DNA of 64,000 bases from Azotimanducus sp965220185 (GTDB taxonomy: Bacteria; Pseudomonadota; Gammaproteobacteria; Pseudomonadales; Azotimanducaceae): the NCBI GenBank assembly GCA_965220185.1, contig OZ244807.1:1984001-2048000 (forward strand). The letters run 5' to 3'. Position 1 is the first letter of the stretch, and each line of letters starts with the position of its first letter. Made by a program: the position numbers and the translations under genes. This document shows positions 25,140 to 33,307 of this stretch, piece after piece. The notes under the pieces were generated by a model. That model saw nothing but the letters and a program-made list of their open reading frames with translations. It had not been told where the DNA came from and did not search any database.

Positions 25140-26222
25140 CTACAAGCCAGCCTTGATGCGCGTCCACAGGCGCGAGCGCAGCCGCTCGATTTTCGGCGGA
25201 TGCAGAAGCGCCATCGTGCTTCGTTCTATGATCACCTCATCAGGATACACGGCGGGATTTGAGGCAAGATTTGCGTCCACGAGCGTCGTTGCCGATGAAT
25301 TCGCGTTCGCGTAGCCAGTGAAATTCGTGACCGCCGCGATCACATCTGGGCGCAGCAGATAGTTCAAGAACAGGTGCGCGTTCTCGACATTGCTCGCATC
25401 GGCAGGAATAAACACCAAGTCGAACCAGATCAGCGAAGCGTCTTCGGGCACATTGAAGCCGATGTCGATGTCAAGTCCCGCATCGCGCGCCCGCTTCGCC
25501 GCCACCGAGAAGTCCCCCGACCAGCTATGGGCGATGCACACTTCTTCGCTCGGCAGATCAATCAGCATTTTCGTGGAGTCGAAGTATTTGATGTAGGGGC
25601 GCACCGCGCGCAGCACATCGGAGGCGGCATCGAGTTCTTGCCGGTTCACCGAGTTCGGGTCGAAGCCAAGATATGCGAGGACAGTGCCGATGACCTCACT
25701 CGGAGAGTCGAGCAAGGTGACGCCGCAATCGGCGAATCGCGACACCACGCTCGGATTGAAGACCATGGCGGCATGGTTCAAGGGCGCATCAGGCATGCGC
25801 TCAAGCACCATGCGCCTATTGTAGGCAAATCCAGTGGTGCCCCAGGTGTAAGGCAGGCCGTATTGATTGCCCGGGTCAAACTCGGCCAAGCGGGCAAGCA
25901 GCGCTGAATCCAGGTGCCGCCAGTTCGGCAGGCGCGATTTGTCGAGCGGCAGATAGACGCCAGCCGGAATAAGCGGCGCCGAATTGGACGCCGCATGAAA
26001 CACGAGGTCGTATCCTGAGCGCCCGGCGAGCAGCTTGGTGTCAACCACCGCCGCAGCGTCGTAGATATCGTAGTTGACCTTGACGCCAAACTCGGTGGAA
26101 AAATCCTTTAGGGTCGTCTCGCCAATGTAGTCCGACCAGTTGTAGATATTGAGGGTGCCGCTCGCCTCAGCCCCGGCGGACAGCAGAAGGCACAGCAGGC
26201 ATTTATTCATTGCTTTGCGCAT
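25140..26222 (-). CDS. potF: Periplasmic putrescine-binding protein
   Basis: Signal peptide (MNKCLLCLLLSAGAEASG), then LNIYNWSDYIGETTLKDF, the hallmark N-terminus of PotD/PotF. YDLVFHAASNSAPLIPAGVY, TTGFAYNRRM and WSGDFSVAAKRARDAG line the binding cleft. PotF-like rather than PotD-like is inferred from the neighbouring puuA/puuB-like genes. First gene of the operon. Confidence 0.9.
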   Translation of the reverse strand: MRKAMNKCLLCLLLSAGAEASGTLNIYNWSDYIGETTLKDFSTEFGVKVNYDIYDAAAVVDTKLLAGRSGYDLVFHAASNSAPLIPAGVYLPLDKSRLPNWRHLDSALLARLAEFDPGNQYGLPYTWGTTGFAYNRRMVLERMPDAPLNHAAMVFNPSVVSRFADCGVTLLDSPSEVIGTVLAYLGFDPNSVNRQELDAASDVLRAVRPYIKYFDSTKMLIDLPSEEVCIAHSWSGDFSVAAKRARDAGLDIDIGFNVPEDASLIWFDLVFIPADASNVENAHLFLNYLLRPDVIAAVTNFTGYANANSSATTLVDANLASNPAVYPDEVIIERSTMALLHPPKIERLRSRLWTRIKAGL

Positions 26223-26291
26223 AAGCGCACGCTAACACGTTGACGACAGGTATATTGAACGCACGCCACGCATTGACGGAGCGAAAATCCG

Positions 26292-27566
26292 ATGCCGCAC
26301 GAAGAACACACGGGTTCCTACTACGCCGCCACGCGCAACGACGAGACCACCCATGCGCCGCTTGCAGGCGAGCACGAGACAGAGGTGTGCATCATCGGCG
26401 GCGGCTTCACCGGCGTGGCCTGCGCGCTGACGCTCGCCGAGCGCGGCCATGCCGTTGCGCTTCTTGAACAGAACCGCATCGGCTGGGGCGCGTCCGGCAG
26501 AAACGGCGGCCAGCTCATCTGCGGCTTCGGCGGCCGAGATCATCTCGCCAGGCATCTTAGCCAAGAGAAAATTCGGCAGCTTCACTATCGCGGCAACGAG
26601 ATCATAAAGACGCGCGTGGAAAAGTACGCCATCGAATGCGACCTGAAGGAGGGATTCATCGAGGTCGCGCTCAAGAACAGTCAGCTTCAAGAGATTAAGA
26701 AGGACATTGAGTTTCATCGCGACGCTGGCCAAGGCGAGCATTTTCGTTTGGTGGAGCGCGACGAGACTGCGCATATGCTCGGCACAGAGAGCTATCTCGG
26801 CGGCATGCTGAGCATGATCGACGGGCATCTGCATCCACTGAACCTGTGCCTCGGCGAAGCGCGCGCCGCCACAGACCTCGGCGCTTCTTTTTTCGAGCGC
26901 AGCGAGGTCACGAGGATTGTCGAGGGCGCGAAGATGCGGGTGGAGACGCAAGGCGGCGCGGTGCTCGCAAACAAGGTGCTGATTGCCGGCAATGCCTATC
27001 ACCGGCTCGAACAAAAGCGTCTGTCCGGGCTTGTGTTTCCTGCCGGAACTTTCATCATCGCCACCGAACCGCTAGCGGAATCCTTCCGGCAGCGCGCGAA
27101 TGCGCAAGAACTCGCGGTGTGCGACCTCAACCACGTGCTCGACTACTATCGCTATTCGGCCGACGGGCGCCTGCTGTTCGGCGGACGCTGCAATTATTCG
27201 GGCAAGGAGCCGAAGAGCATTCACCGCATGATGCTGCCAAGGATGCTAGCGGTCTATCCAGAGCTCGAAGGCGTCAAGATCGACTACGAATGGGGCGGCA
27301 AGATCGGCATTGTGATGAAGCGCGTGCCGCTCATCGGACGGCTGAGCGAGCGACTGTTCTATGCAATGGGCTATTCGGGGCACGGCGTCTCGCCGACGCA
27401 CACAGCCGCCGAAATCATCGCGAACGCCATGGAAGGCGATACGCAAGTCATCGAAGCCTATGAAAAGATCAAGCACTGGCGCGTTCCCGGCAGCCAATGG
27501 GTCGGTAATCAAATTGTGGCGCTTGGGATGCTCTACTACCGGGGGCTTGATATGAGTCCTTTCTAG
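26292..27566 (+). CDS. puuB: FAD-dependent oxidoreductase, gamma-glutamylputrescine oxidase-like
   Basis: DAO-type flavoprotein of 424 residues. The N-terminal SYYAATRNDETTHAPL and the FAD-binding EVCIIGGGFTGVACALTLAE, then GWGASGRNGGQ, are characteristic of PuuB/OrdL proteins. The C-terminal GYSGHGVSPTHTAAEIIANA closes the FAD site. PuuB oxidises gamma-glutamylputrescine made by PuuA. It is divergent from potF with a short shared upstream region. Confidence 0.87.
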   Translation: MPHEEHTGSYYAATRNDETTHAPLAGEHETEVCIIGGGFTGVACALTLAERGHAVALLEQNRIGWGASGRNGGQLICGFGGRDHLARHLSQEKIRQLHYRGNEIIKTRVEKYAIECDLKEGFIEVALKNSQLQEIKKDIEFHRDAGQGEHFRLVERDETAHMLGTESYLGGMLSMIDGHLHPLNLCLGEARAATDLGASFFERSEVTRIVEGAKMRVETQGGAVLANKVLIAGNAYHRLEQKRLSGLVFPAGTFIIATEPLAESFRQRANAQELAVCDLNHVLDYYRYSADGRLLFGGRCNYSGKEPKSIHRMMLPRMLAVYPELEGVKIDYEWGGKIGIVMKRVPLIGRLSERLFYAMGYSGHGVSPTHTAAEIIANAMEGDTQVIEAYEKIKHWRVPGSQWVGNQIVALGMLYYRGLDMSPF

Positions 27567-27689
27567 GGAAGGTCTGATCAAGTCTGCAAGACAACTTGAT
27601 GAGTGAATTGAAGTGGTCTGGTTCGTTTAGACAATTTGACGAAGCGGAGCACGAAAGTCTCACCGGGAGCTTCAGTCACCTTTTGAAAA

Positions 27690-28379
27690 TTACCTTGATG
27701 GCCTAGGAAAACCGCTCCGCAAAGCATCTATGTGCTCAAAAAGATCAGAAGAAACGCCCTGCCATAGTGGATCAAGAATAAACTGCACACCTTCCCGTCG
27801 AGCGAGTTTTGCTGCTGGCACAAAGTCGGCATCGCCCGACACAAGCACGATGATGTCTGCTTGGCTTTTCAAGGTAATTGACGCGATATCCAAACCGATG
27901 CGCATGTCAACTCCCTTCTGGCGCAGCGCTGGAACGAAATCTTCGTCGGCTAGCTGATCTGCTACGATCTCGCCCTGCAAGAGCCTCCTTTGTGGCTCGG
28001 GCCTGAGAACCCAGCTCCTGCCTGAATCCTTCCGAACTTCTCCTAATCGGACCGCAAGATTTCGTTGTCCTTTGAGGGAATTGAACAGCGCAGTTCGGAA
28101 TTCGGCTTGCGGAGTCTTCGCGTAATCAATTGGCTGCTTCAAAACGGCAGTGTGGGCCTTTTCCCGGTATGGCCGGGCGTCGTAATAGAACACTCGATAA
28201 AGCAGTTCGTATTCGTTCTTTAGCCCGTAGATTTCATTCAGTGCCTTGAGATGTGACCGAACCAATTGCCGTACTGACAGCGCCACTTGTTCAGCGTCGT
28301 CGGCCGGAATATCAGGACGGACTGTCGGAAGCCTCTTGAGGAGGTATCCTCCATCGATGAGGATTGCGCACTTTGCCAT
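27690..28379 (-). CDS. NYN-domain (PIN-like) ribonuclease
   Basis: This 229-residue protein starts CAILIDGGYLLKRLP (first catalytic Asp). GLDIASITLKSQADIIVLVS, GDADFVPAAKLARREG and LDPLWQGVS follow, which together form the LabA/NYN acidic metal site. NYN proteins are PIN-fold RNases. The ATG has only a weak GAG upstream and is preceded, within 12 bases, by a strong intrinsic terminator that ends an RNA hairpin driven by a good promoter. Expression would therefore need read-through, as in type III toxin-antitoxin loci. A toxin role is inference. Confidence 0.88.
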   Translation of the reverse strand: MAKCAILIDGGYLLKRLPTVRPDIPADDAEQVALSVRQLVRSHLKALNEIYGLKNEYELLYRVFYYDARPYREKAHTAVLKQPIDYAKTPQAEFRTALFNSLKGQRNLAVRLGEVRKDSGRSWVLRPEPQRRLLQGEIVADQLADEDFVPALRQKGVDMRIGLDIASITLKSQADIIVLVSGDADFVPAAKLARREGVQFILDPLWQGVSSDLFEHIDALRSGFPRPSR

Positions 28380-28390
28380 GGCTCAAAAAG

Positions 28391-28476
28391 AAAAAAGCCC
28401 CAAGGGATCGGCTTGGCTCAAGATCGCCTATCCCTCAACTGGGATGGGAGCCAAGCGTACTGCCATGGGGAAGGTA
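28391..28476 (-). ncRNA. Structured leader or small RNA ending in an intrinsic terminator, upstream of the NYN gene
   Basis: Minus-strand transcript of about 85 nt. It forms one extended hairpin: CCCCATGG (28470-28463) with CCTTGGGG (28405-28398); GCTTGGCTC (28456-28448) with GAGCCAAGC (28419-28411); ATCCC with GGGAT around a six-base loop (28430-28445). The base of the stem is followed by C and six U (28396-28391), an intrinsic terminator. No convincing ORF lies in it. It could be an independent sRNA, an RNA antitoxin, or an attenuator. I do not recognise it as a known family. Confidence 0.7.
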
Positions 28477-28482
28477 GAGCGC

Positions 28483-28512
28483 ACTATATCTGCGAATCGC
28501 ATCTATGGTCAA
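28483..28512 (-). promoter_or_regulatory. Sigma-70 promoter driving the hairpin RNA and NYN gene
   Basis: Minus strand: TTGACC at 28512-28507, an 18-base spacer, TATAGT at 28488-28483. Start of transcription is expected near 28476. This is the best promoter match I saw in the window. Confidence 0.7.
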
Positions 28513-28535
28513 GCCCATGTGCTAGGAGCCTGGTC

Positions 28536-28916
28536 GTGGAGTCCCAAGGCAGAAGACTTGGCTTGAAGCGGGACCCGTTAGCGCTCGGGAAAGAAGCCAC
28601 CTTCTGGCACTTGATTCAGAAAGGCCCTGCTGAAGAAAGCCGAACACCTGATTTTCGTCGCTGCGAACGAATTCGCTGGCCAAGGCCGATCATCGAGCAT
28701 CACACCGACACGAGAATAAAAGTATGGACAAACCAGCGGCGAGGAGAACAGCGGATCTGTCTATGGTTCGAGAAAGAGAGCTATTTGGTGATTCTGGCGG
28801 ATCGTGGCGAGCACATTCTGCCGTGGACGGCTTACCCGGTGAATCAACCGCACAGACAGCGCAAGTTGCGTAGGGAATACGAAGAGCATCGCAGCAATAC
28901 AGGCCCAAAAATCTGA
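28536..28916 (+). CDS. Small protein, possible BECR-fold nuclease, divergent from the NYN locus
   Basis: 126 residues from a GTG with AGGAG seven bases upstream. The conserved-looking core is CERIRWPRPIIEHH, IKVWTNQRRGEQR, and YLVILADRGEHILPWTAYPV followed by a basic C-terminal helix. The last pattern is reminiscent of phage-associated barnase/EndoU/colicin/RelE-like (PBECR) nucleases, but I am not sure of the family. The frame continues upstream to 28287 through the RNA hairpin, without support. It is transcribed away from the NYN promoter; the two could be functionally linked. AAGCCG/CGGCTT just past the stop may be a weak terminator. Confidence 0.6.
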   Translation: MESQGRRLGLKRDPLALGKEATFWHLIQKGPAEESRTPDFRRCERIRWPRPIIEHHTDTRIKVWTNQRRGEQRICLWFEKESYLVILADRGEHILPWTAYPVNQPHRQRKLRREYEEHRSNTGPKI

Positions 28917-29046
28917 AGCCGCCCCAGAGGACGGCTTCGTTACTCCTTCTACACATGGCAGATGAGCTGGCTGCATTATCGGTGTATGAGCGGGAAAATT
29001 CAAGGCTTGTATGACCAGCAAGCCCTGAGCAGAGGACGCGCCCGCA

Positions 29047-29679
29047 TCACCATTTGAGGACCGCTTGCGCGGCAGGTCTCGTGCGATAGCGCTCGTCCCA
29101 ATCGCGCAATCGCGGGCGGTCGCCGAGCACGTCCGCCTTGATGTAGCGCATGAACTGCAGGGACGCTTGCAGCGTGCAGTCTGCAACTGATACATGCTTT
29201 CCGAGCAGCAGCGGCCGCCCGTCGCCGAGTTTTTCCTCCAAGTAGTCGAGCGGCGTCTGCATGGCCGCCTGCATGTGCGCGGCTTTGGCTTCGTCCTTCG
29301 GATACCCCAAGGGCGAATTGACAGCGTGACAGTATGCGCCCATCGGACTGGCCAAGCGCAAATCGACAATGCGCTCAGCGTCGCGGGCATAGCCGCGCTG
29401 TTGCGGCGAGCCGCTGAGCAGTGCCTTGTCTGGAAGCTTGTCCTCCAAGTATTCAATGATGGCCAAGGACTCAACGAGATAAGTGCCGTCATCGAGTTCG
29501 AGTGTCGGCACGGTGCCGAACGGATTGCGCGCGAGGTGCGCTGGCTCCTTATGGCGACCTTTGACGGTATTGACGACGACCTGTTCGATGTTCATCTGCG
29601 CACCGAGTGCTTCCCGCTCTGCGATGTACAGCATGACTTTGGTTGGATTGGGTGCCAAGGGCACCATATAGAGCTTCAT
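29047..29679 (-). CDS. Glutathione S-transferase
   Basis: Two-domain GST of 210 residues. The thioredoxin-like N-terminus is MKLYMVPLAPNPTKVMLYIA with NPFGTVPTLELDDG and the glutathione-binding VESLAIIEYLEDK. The C-terminal domain is all-helical and carries SVADCTLQASLQF. It conjugates or uses glutathione in detoxification. It stands alone between the NYN locus and dtd. Confidence 0.88.
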   Translation of the reverse strand: MKLYMVPLAPNPTKVMLYIAEREALGAQMNIEQVVVNTVKGRHKEPAHLARNPFGTVPTLELDDGTYLVESLAIIEYLEDKLPDKALLSGSPQQRGYARDAERIVDLRLASPMGAYCHAVNSPLGYPKDEAKAAHMQAAMQTPLDYLEEKLGDGRPLLLGKHVSVADCTLQASLQFMRYIKADVLGDRPRLRDWDERYRTRPAAQAVLKW

Positions 29680-29846
29680 ATTCCGCCGTTCCTGTCTTAA
29701 TTAAAAAAAGAAATGGGTCCGAAGGCCGCCTTCATCATATCCGTTTTGCGCAGACTGGTTGTGCTCCGTCAAACTGATATACCGTATCAGCGCACCTGCA
29801 AGCGCCCAGATGCAAGGCTCGGCGTCGGGTAAACCGCGCACTCTTC

Positions 29847-30293
29847 TCATACTTGATCGGTATCCAGAAGAATCGTCACCGGCCCGTCGTTCTCAAGCAG
29901 CACCGCCATGTGTGCGCCAAACACGCCCTTGCCCACTGTCACGCCAGCTTGCCGAAGACACTCGATGTAGTGCTCATAGAGCGTTTTGGCGGGCTCTGGC
30001 GGCGCAGCATCGGTAAAGCTAGGACGCATGCCTCGGCGCGTGTCCGCAGCCAAGGTGAATTGCGAAACCACCAGCGCTTCGCCACCAACATCCTTGAGCG
30101 AGCAGTTCATTGGCCGCTTGTCATCGGCAAAGATGCGAAGCCCAGCAGTCTTGTCGGCAAGGCGCGCCGCTTCTCTGCGCGTGTCTCCGTTGAGCACTGC
30201 GAGGAACACCAGAAGGCCCGCTCCGATGGCAGCCACCTCATCGCCCGCCACCGAAACGCTCGCCCGCGAGACTCGTTGAATCAGCGCCCGCAT
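29847..30293 (-). CDS. dtd: D-aminoacyl-tRNA deacylase
   Basis: 148 residues, the normal length. MRALIQRVSRASVSV starts the protein, and VVSQFTLAADTRRG plus GVFGAHMAVLLENDGPVTIL are the active-site segments. It hydrolyses D-amino acids from mischarged tRNA. It overlaps rlmB by 13 bases. Confidence 0.95.
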   Translation of the reverse strand: MRALIQRVSRASVSVAGDEVAAIGAGLLVFLAVLNGDTRREAARLADKTAGLRIFADDKRPMNCSLKDVGGEALVVSQFTLAADTRRGMRPSFTDAAPPEPAKTLYEHYIECLRQAGVTVGKGVFGAHMAVLLENDGPVTILLDTDQV

Positions 30294-31024
30294 TGCCGCT
30301 GCCGCAGCGCTTCATAGAGCAGCACGCCAGTCGCCACCGACACGTTGAGGCTGCCAATGCCCTTCAAGACCGGCAGTGACACCAAGGCATCGCAGCTTGC
30401 CTTGGTCAACCTGCGCAAACCCCTGCCTTCGGAACCGACCACAAGCACAGTCGGCGCATCCAAATCCGTTTGATGCCAAGGCGTGGGCGCATCACTGTCG
30501 GCACCGATCACCTGCAAGCCGCGCTCGCTCAGCCAATTCAAGCGGCGCACGAGATTGCTTAATGAAATAACTGGCACCTGCTCGGCACCGCCGCTCGCCG
30601 CTTTTTCAGCGGCAGGCGTCAAGCCTGTACCGCGGCTCTTCGGATAAATAATCGCATCGACGCCAGTGGCCGCCGCCGTGCGAATGCAAGCGCCGAGATT
30701 GCGCGGGTCTTCAATGCCATCGAGGGCGAGAATCAGGCTGCCTGGGGGTGGCGACTCGAACTTCGAGAGCAGCCAGTCTTCGTTCAATTCGCGTCGCGCA
30801 GTGGCTTCGTTCACTTCGACAACCACGCCCTGATGGTGGCGACTGCCGGCAAGCCTATCGAGGGCATCCCGCTCTTGCAGCTGCGGACGCGCGCCTGCGC
30901 GTTCGGCAAGCACCTCAAACTCTGAGCGCAGCTTCATGGAAGATAAAAGGTGCAGCGCCTCGATCTTGCGCCCGCTTGCGAGACAGGCGCGCGACGCATG
31001 AACGCCGTAGACAATGCGCGTCAT
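30281..31024 (-). CDS. rlmB: 23S rRNA (guanosine-2251-2'-O)-methyltransferase
   Basis: SPOUT-family methyltransferase of 247 residues. An L30e-like N-terminal domain precedes NLGACIRTAAATGVDAIIYP, LVVGSEGRGLRRLTKASCD and GIGSLNVSVATGVLLYE, the three knot motifs. It overlaps the RNase R gene by four bases, the usual rnr-rlmB arrangement. Confidence 0.95.
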   Translation of the reverse strand: MTRIVYGVHASRACLASGRKIEALHLLSSMKLRSEFEVLAERAGARPQLQERDALDRLAGSRHHQGVVVEVNEATARRELNEDWLLSKFESPPPGSLILALDGIEDPRNLGACIRTAAATGVDAIIYPKSRGTGLTPAAEKAASGGAEQVPVISLSNLVRRLNWLSERGLQVIGADSDAPTPWHQTDLDAPTVLVVGSEGRGLRRLTKASCDALVSLPVLKGIGSLNVSVATGVLLYEALRQRQCGR

Positions 31025-32847
31025 CGCCGCTGACGCCTGCGTCTCGACCGCGCTTTGGAGGCGCGATCAGGTCCTGCTTGCCCGGCGGGCTTCATGCGCA
31101 CCAGTTCCACCTTGCGCCGGTCAACATCCACCGACGCGATCATCACTTCAATGCGCCCGCCGAGGCTGAATCGTTCGCCGCTCGCCTCGCCGGTCAATTG
31201 GTGCGCGCTCGCGTCGAATTCAAACCAGTCTGCACCGAGGGCGCTGATATGCAGCAATCCTTCGACAAGCAGGCCGTCGAGCAACACAAATAGGCCAAAT
31301 GATGTCACGCCAGTGATCGTCCCTTGAAAGGCATCGCCGATATGCCGATCAGCATAGTCGGCGAGATACCAGGCGCGCACATCGCGCTCGCAGGCTTCCG
31401 CCACACGCTCGTTGCGGGAGCAATGCGCACCGAGTTCTTCGAGCTTTGCGCCGCGAAACTCGGCTTCGCGAGCGATACCAAGCTTGGCTTTGATGGCGCG
31501 GTGGACCGTCAAATCAGGGTAGCGCCGGATCGGCGAGGTGAAGTGCGCGTAGCGCTCAAGGGCAAGGCCGAAATGCCCTTGATTGTCGGGGCTGTACACC
31601 GCCTGCTGCATTGCGCGCAGGACAATAGCTGATAAGAATTCCGGCGGCACGCGCGTTGCCAGGCGGCGAATGAGCGCCGCGAAATGCTCGAAATCAATCT
31701 CGCGCAAATTCGCGCCAAGGACGTTCAAGGTCTCAAGCAAGGCGTCGCACTTGGCGCCATATGGCGGCGGGTGCACCCGAAAGAGGCAGCCAAGCCCCGC
31801 CTCTTCGAGCAGTGTGGCGGCGCAGATATTGGCAGCAATCATGGACTCTTCGATCATCTGATGGGCGGCGTTGCGCGTCGATGGCCTGACGTTCGTCACG
31901 ATGCCTTGATCGAAGGTGAATTCAGCCTCGCTCGTTTCAAAATCGAGCGCGCCCCGCTTTTGACGTGCGCCAAGCCTGGCAAGGAAGCATTCGTGCAGGC
32001 ATCCGAGCGAAGCCTTCACTGGCGCAGTCAAGCCCTTGGCGATGCCCTGCTCGACGAACCGACCAACCCGCGTGTAGGTGAGCCTCGCATGTGAACGCAT
32101 GATGGCTTCAAAGAACGTGAAGTCTTCGATCTCGCCTTGACCTGAGATGCGCATGTCAACCGCGAGCACCAGACGCTCCCGATGCGGCACGAGCGAGCAC
32201 AGGTCGTTCGAGAGCACCTTCGGAAGCATCGGGACAACATGGCGCGGCAGGTACACAGATGTTGAGCGCCGCTTTGCTTCCGCGTCAATAGCGCTGCCGG
32301 GCCGCACATAGCTGCTGACATCGGCAATGGCAACGAGCAGCCGCCAGCCGCTCGCGTGCCGCTCACAATAGACCGCATCGTCAAAATCGCGCGCGGATTC
32401 GCCATCAATGGTGACGAGCGCTGTGTCGCACAGGTCGCGGTGTGTGTCCTTTCGCGGAACGCCTGTGCGCGAGAGCGCCTTGGCTTGGCTTTTCACCGCG
32501 GGTTTCCAGTCGCCGCTTATCTCATAGGCGCGCATCAAACCCTTTGCTGCGCGATCCGGATCGTCGCTTGCGGCGATCATCGACACCACCCGGCCGCGCG
32601 GCGCACCTGCACCCTTGCCCCGCCTGTCACCAAGCGCCGTCACCTCGACCGCAATGCGATCGCCGGGAGCGTGTTCGCGCAAGACTTCAGCCGCGAGCGC
32701 CACGCGAAATGGCTTGTCAGACCGTTCCGACTCCAGCCAGACCGACTCTGCGCCCCCGCGCCGATCGTTGCCGCAAGCCAAAAAGCCGCACAGCCGGTCG
32801 CCCACAGCCATGTGCGACGCATCGATATCTGATGGCGATTTCTTCAT
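31021..32847 (-). CDS. rnr: Ribonuclease R, short form
   Basis: 3'-5' exoribonuclease of about 608 residues. The RNB domain begins VTIDGESARDFDDAVYCE (catalytic Asp cluster) and includes FTSPIRRYPDLTVHR. A C-terminal S1 domain (GTITGVTSFGLFVLLDGLLV) precedes a basic tail. The start is the ATG at 32847; the frame runs open to 33672 through the tRNA, which cannot be coding. It lacks the N-terminal winged helix and part of the cold-shock region of E. coli RNase R (about 800 residues). Confidence 0.9.
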   Translation of the reverse strand: MKKSPSDIDASHMAVGDRLCGFLACGNDRRGGAESVWLESERSDKPFRVALAAEVLREHAPGDRIAVEVTALGDRRGKGAGAPRGRVVSMIAASDDPDRAAKGLMRAYEISGDWKPAVKSQAKALSRTGVPRKDTHRDLCDTALVTIDGESARDFDDAVYCERHASGWRLLVAIADVSSYVRPGSAIDAEAKRRSTSVYLPRHVVPMLPKVLSNDLCSLVPHRERLVLAVDMRISGQGEIEDFTFFEAIMRSHARLTYTRVGRFVEQGIAKGLTAPVKASLGCLHECFLARLGARQKRGALDFETSEAEFTFDQGIVTNVRPSTRNAAHQMIEESMIAANICAATLLEEAGLGCLFRVHPPPYGAKCDALLETLNVLGANLREIDFEHFAALIRRLATRVPPEFLSAIVLRAMQQAVYSPDNQGHFGLALERYAHFTSPIRRYPDLTVHRAIKAKLGIAREAEFRGAKLEELGAHCSRNERVAEACERDVRAWYLADYADRHIGDAFQGTITGVTSFGLFVLLDGLLVEGLLHISALGADWFEFDASAHQLTGEASGERFSLGGRIEVMIASVDVDRRKVELVRMKPAGQAGPDRASKARSRRRRQRR

Positions 32848-32910
32848 GGATTCGACTTCTGCGAAGCCAAGACAGTTAGACTTGCTGCCTGAAAGCGAGT
32901 ATTGAAATTC

Positions 32911-33189
32911 ATGATGCGCACAGTCCTTTGTCGAAAGTACGGACGCGAGCTTGAGGCGCTTGCTGCGCCGCCCATGCCCGGGCCGGTCGGGGAGACACTC
33001 TACAACACAGTTTCCAAAGCAGCTTGGAATGCCTGGCTCAAGCACCAGACGACACTCATCAATGAAAAGTTCTTGAACCTGCGGGATGCATCGACGAAAG
33101 CTTACTTGAACGAACAGATGGAGCGTTTTTTCGACAATGAGGCGGTGGATGTCGCCGAAGGTTATGAAGCGCCACAGAAAAGCAGTTAG
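32911..33189 (+). CDS. yggX: YggX family iron-trafficking/oxidative damage protection protein
   Basis: About 92 residues. MMRTVLCRKYGRELEALA carries the conserved early Cys, and KAAWNAWLKHQTTLINEKFL plus LNEQMERFF are family hallmarks. YggX protects Fe-S clusters from oxidants. Two adjacent ATGs (32911, 32914) are possible starts. Followed directly by tRNA-Phe. Confidence 0.93.
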   Translation: MMRTVLCRKYGRELEALAAPPMPGPVGETLYNTVSKAAWNAWLKHQTTLINEKFLNLRDASTKAYLNEQMERFFDNEAVDVAEGYEAPQKSS

Positions 33190-33231
33190 AATTCGCTCCC
33201 CGACGCGCGATGCTCGCGCACCCGCTTTCAA

Positions 33232-33307
33232 GGCCAGGTAGCTCAGTCGGTAGAGCAGTGGACTGAAAATCCTCGTGTCGGCAGTTCGATTCTGCCCCTG
33301 GCCACCA
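33232..33307 (+). tRNA. tRNA-Phe (GAA)
   Basis: 76 nt with encoded CCA. Acceptor GGCCAGG pairs with CCTGGCC; D arm GTAGCTCAGTCGGTAGAGC; anticodon loop ACTGAAAAT with GAA; T arm GTTCGATTC. The final A is also the A of the next gene's ATG. Confidence 0.97.

Noticed and set aside
28287..28535. Upstream extension of the small plus-strand gene through the hairpin.
   Set aside because: The GTG at 28536 has a proper ribosome site and the upstream codons coincide with the structured RNA on the other strand.
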